Assembly (NCBI GenBank): GCA_017395725.1
Contig: JAFQOB010000291.1
Span: 1-5,583 of the forward strand
From: Clostridia bacterium
GTDB taxonomy: Bacteria > Bacillota_A > Clostridia > Oscillospirales > CAG-272
DNA length: 5,583 nucleotides
Reading direction: 5' to 3'
In this document: in pieces, positions 5,484-5,583 of the stretch
Position numbering within the stretch: position 1 is the first letter of the stretch
How the letters are laid out: each line of letters starts with the position of its first letter
Made by a program: the position numbers and the translations under genes
Notes under the pieces: generated by a model
What the model saw: the letters and a program-made list of their open reading frames with translations, nothing else
What the model was told of the DNA's origin: nothing
Database searches by the model: none

Positions 5484-5583
5484 ATGCTTTACACTAAAAA
5501 CCAAAGCAAAAAACTTGATACCGAGTTATTCAAAAATCCTACCTGTGAGTACAGAGGCGCACCCTTCTGGGCTTGGAACTGCA
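5484..5583 (+). CDS. N-terminus of a probable large glycoside hydrolase (GH106-like), truncated by window edge
   Basis: ATG at 5484 is preceded by AAGGAG (5472-5477) at 6-nt spacing and by a strong promoter, so the start is secure. Only 33 complete codons are visible: MLYTKNQSKKLDTELFKNPT, then CEYRGAPFWAWNC. A start of the form F-x-N-P-x-x-E-Y-R-x-A-P-F-W-x-W-N is, from memory, typical of large clostridial and Paenibacillus proteins annotated as glycosyl hydrolases related to GH106 alpha-L-rhamnosidases. No catalytic residues are in view, so family and substrate are tentative. There is no signal peptide, so the enzyme is probably cytoplasmic and would act on imported oligosaccharides. The terminator at 4797 and its own promoter separate it from the surface-protein operon. 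Confidence 0.85.
   Translation, partial: MLYTKNQSKKLDTELFKNPTCEYRGAPFWAWNC

Overview
The window looks like a chromosomal segment of a low- to moderate-GC Gram-positive anaerobe of the class Clostridia, probably a gut Oscillospiraceae/Ruminococcaceae-type genome. The evidence is AT-rich codon use, strong AAGGTGA/AAGGAG ribosome binding sites, a very long secreted-type repeat protein, and small palindromic intergenic repeats of a style common in such genomes. This placement is inference from sequence style. No rRNA or taxonomic marker gene is present.

Positions 1-4623 hold the 3' part of one giant gene on the + strand. The frame is open from the first base, so the true start lies upstream and at least 1540 residues are encoded. 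Most of the protein is a degenerate solenoid of Gly-Gly-Ser repeats, predicted to be a beta-helix. It is followed by a linker region and two related C-terminal modules of about 130-145 residues each. No C-terminal sorting signal, dockerin or membrane anchor is visible.

Positions 4683-4787 encode a 34-residue peptide with an excellent ribosome binding site, 59 bp after the giant gene. No terminator separates the two, and a strong hairpin terminator follows at 4797-4843. The two genes therefore probably form one transcription unit. The peptide (MKRKIFEKPIVEVIAFEV, then HEIITNS and an acidic tail) has the shape of a small, uncharacterised clostridial peptide type and is the best candidate for something undescribed here.

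Positions 4844-5420 contain no gene. They hold a cluster of palindromic repeat elements: one copy of a hairpin family on +, two divergent copies on -, and two further hairpin elements of different sequence. Next come a direct repeat (TCAGTC twice, 10 bp apart) and two candidate sigma-A promoters.

From 5484 to the window edge a new gene begins on +. Only 33 residues are visible. Its FKNPxxEYRGAPFWAWN start resembles the N-terminus of large glycoside hydrolases of the GH106-like kind. It has its own promoter and is probably transcribed independently of the surface-protein operon.
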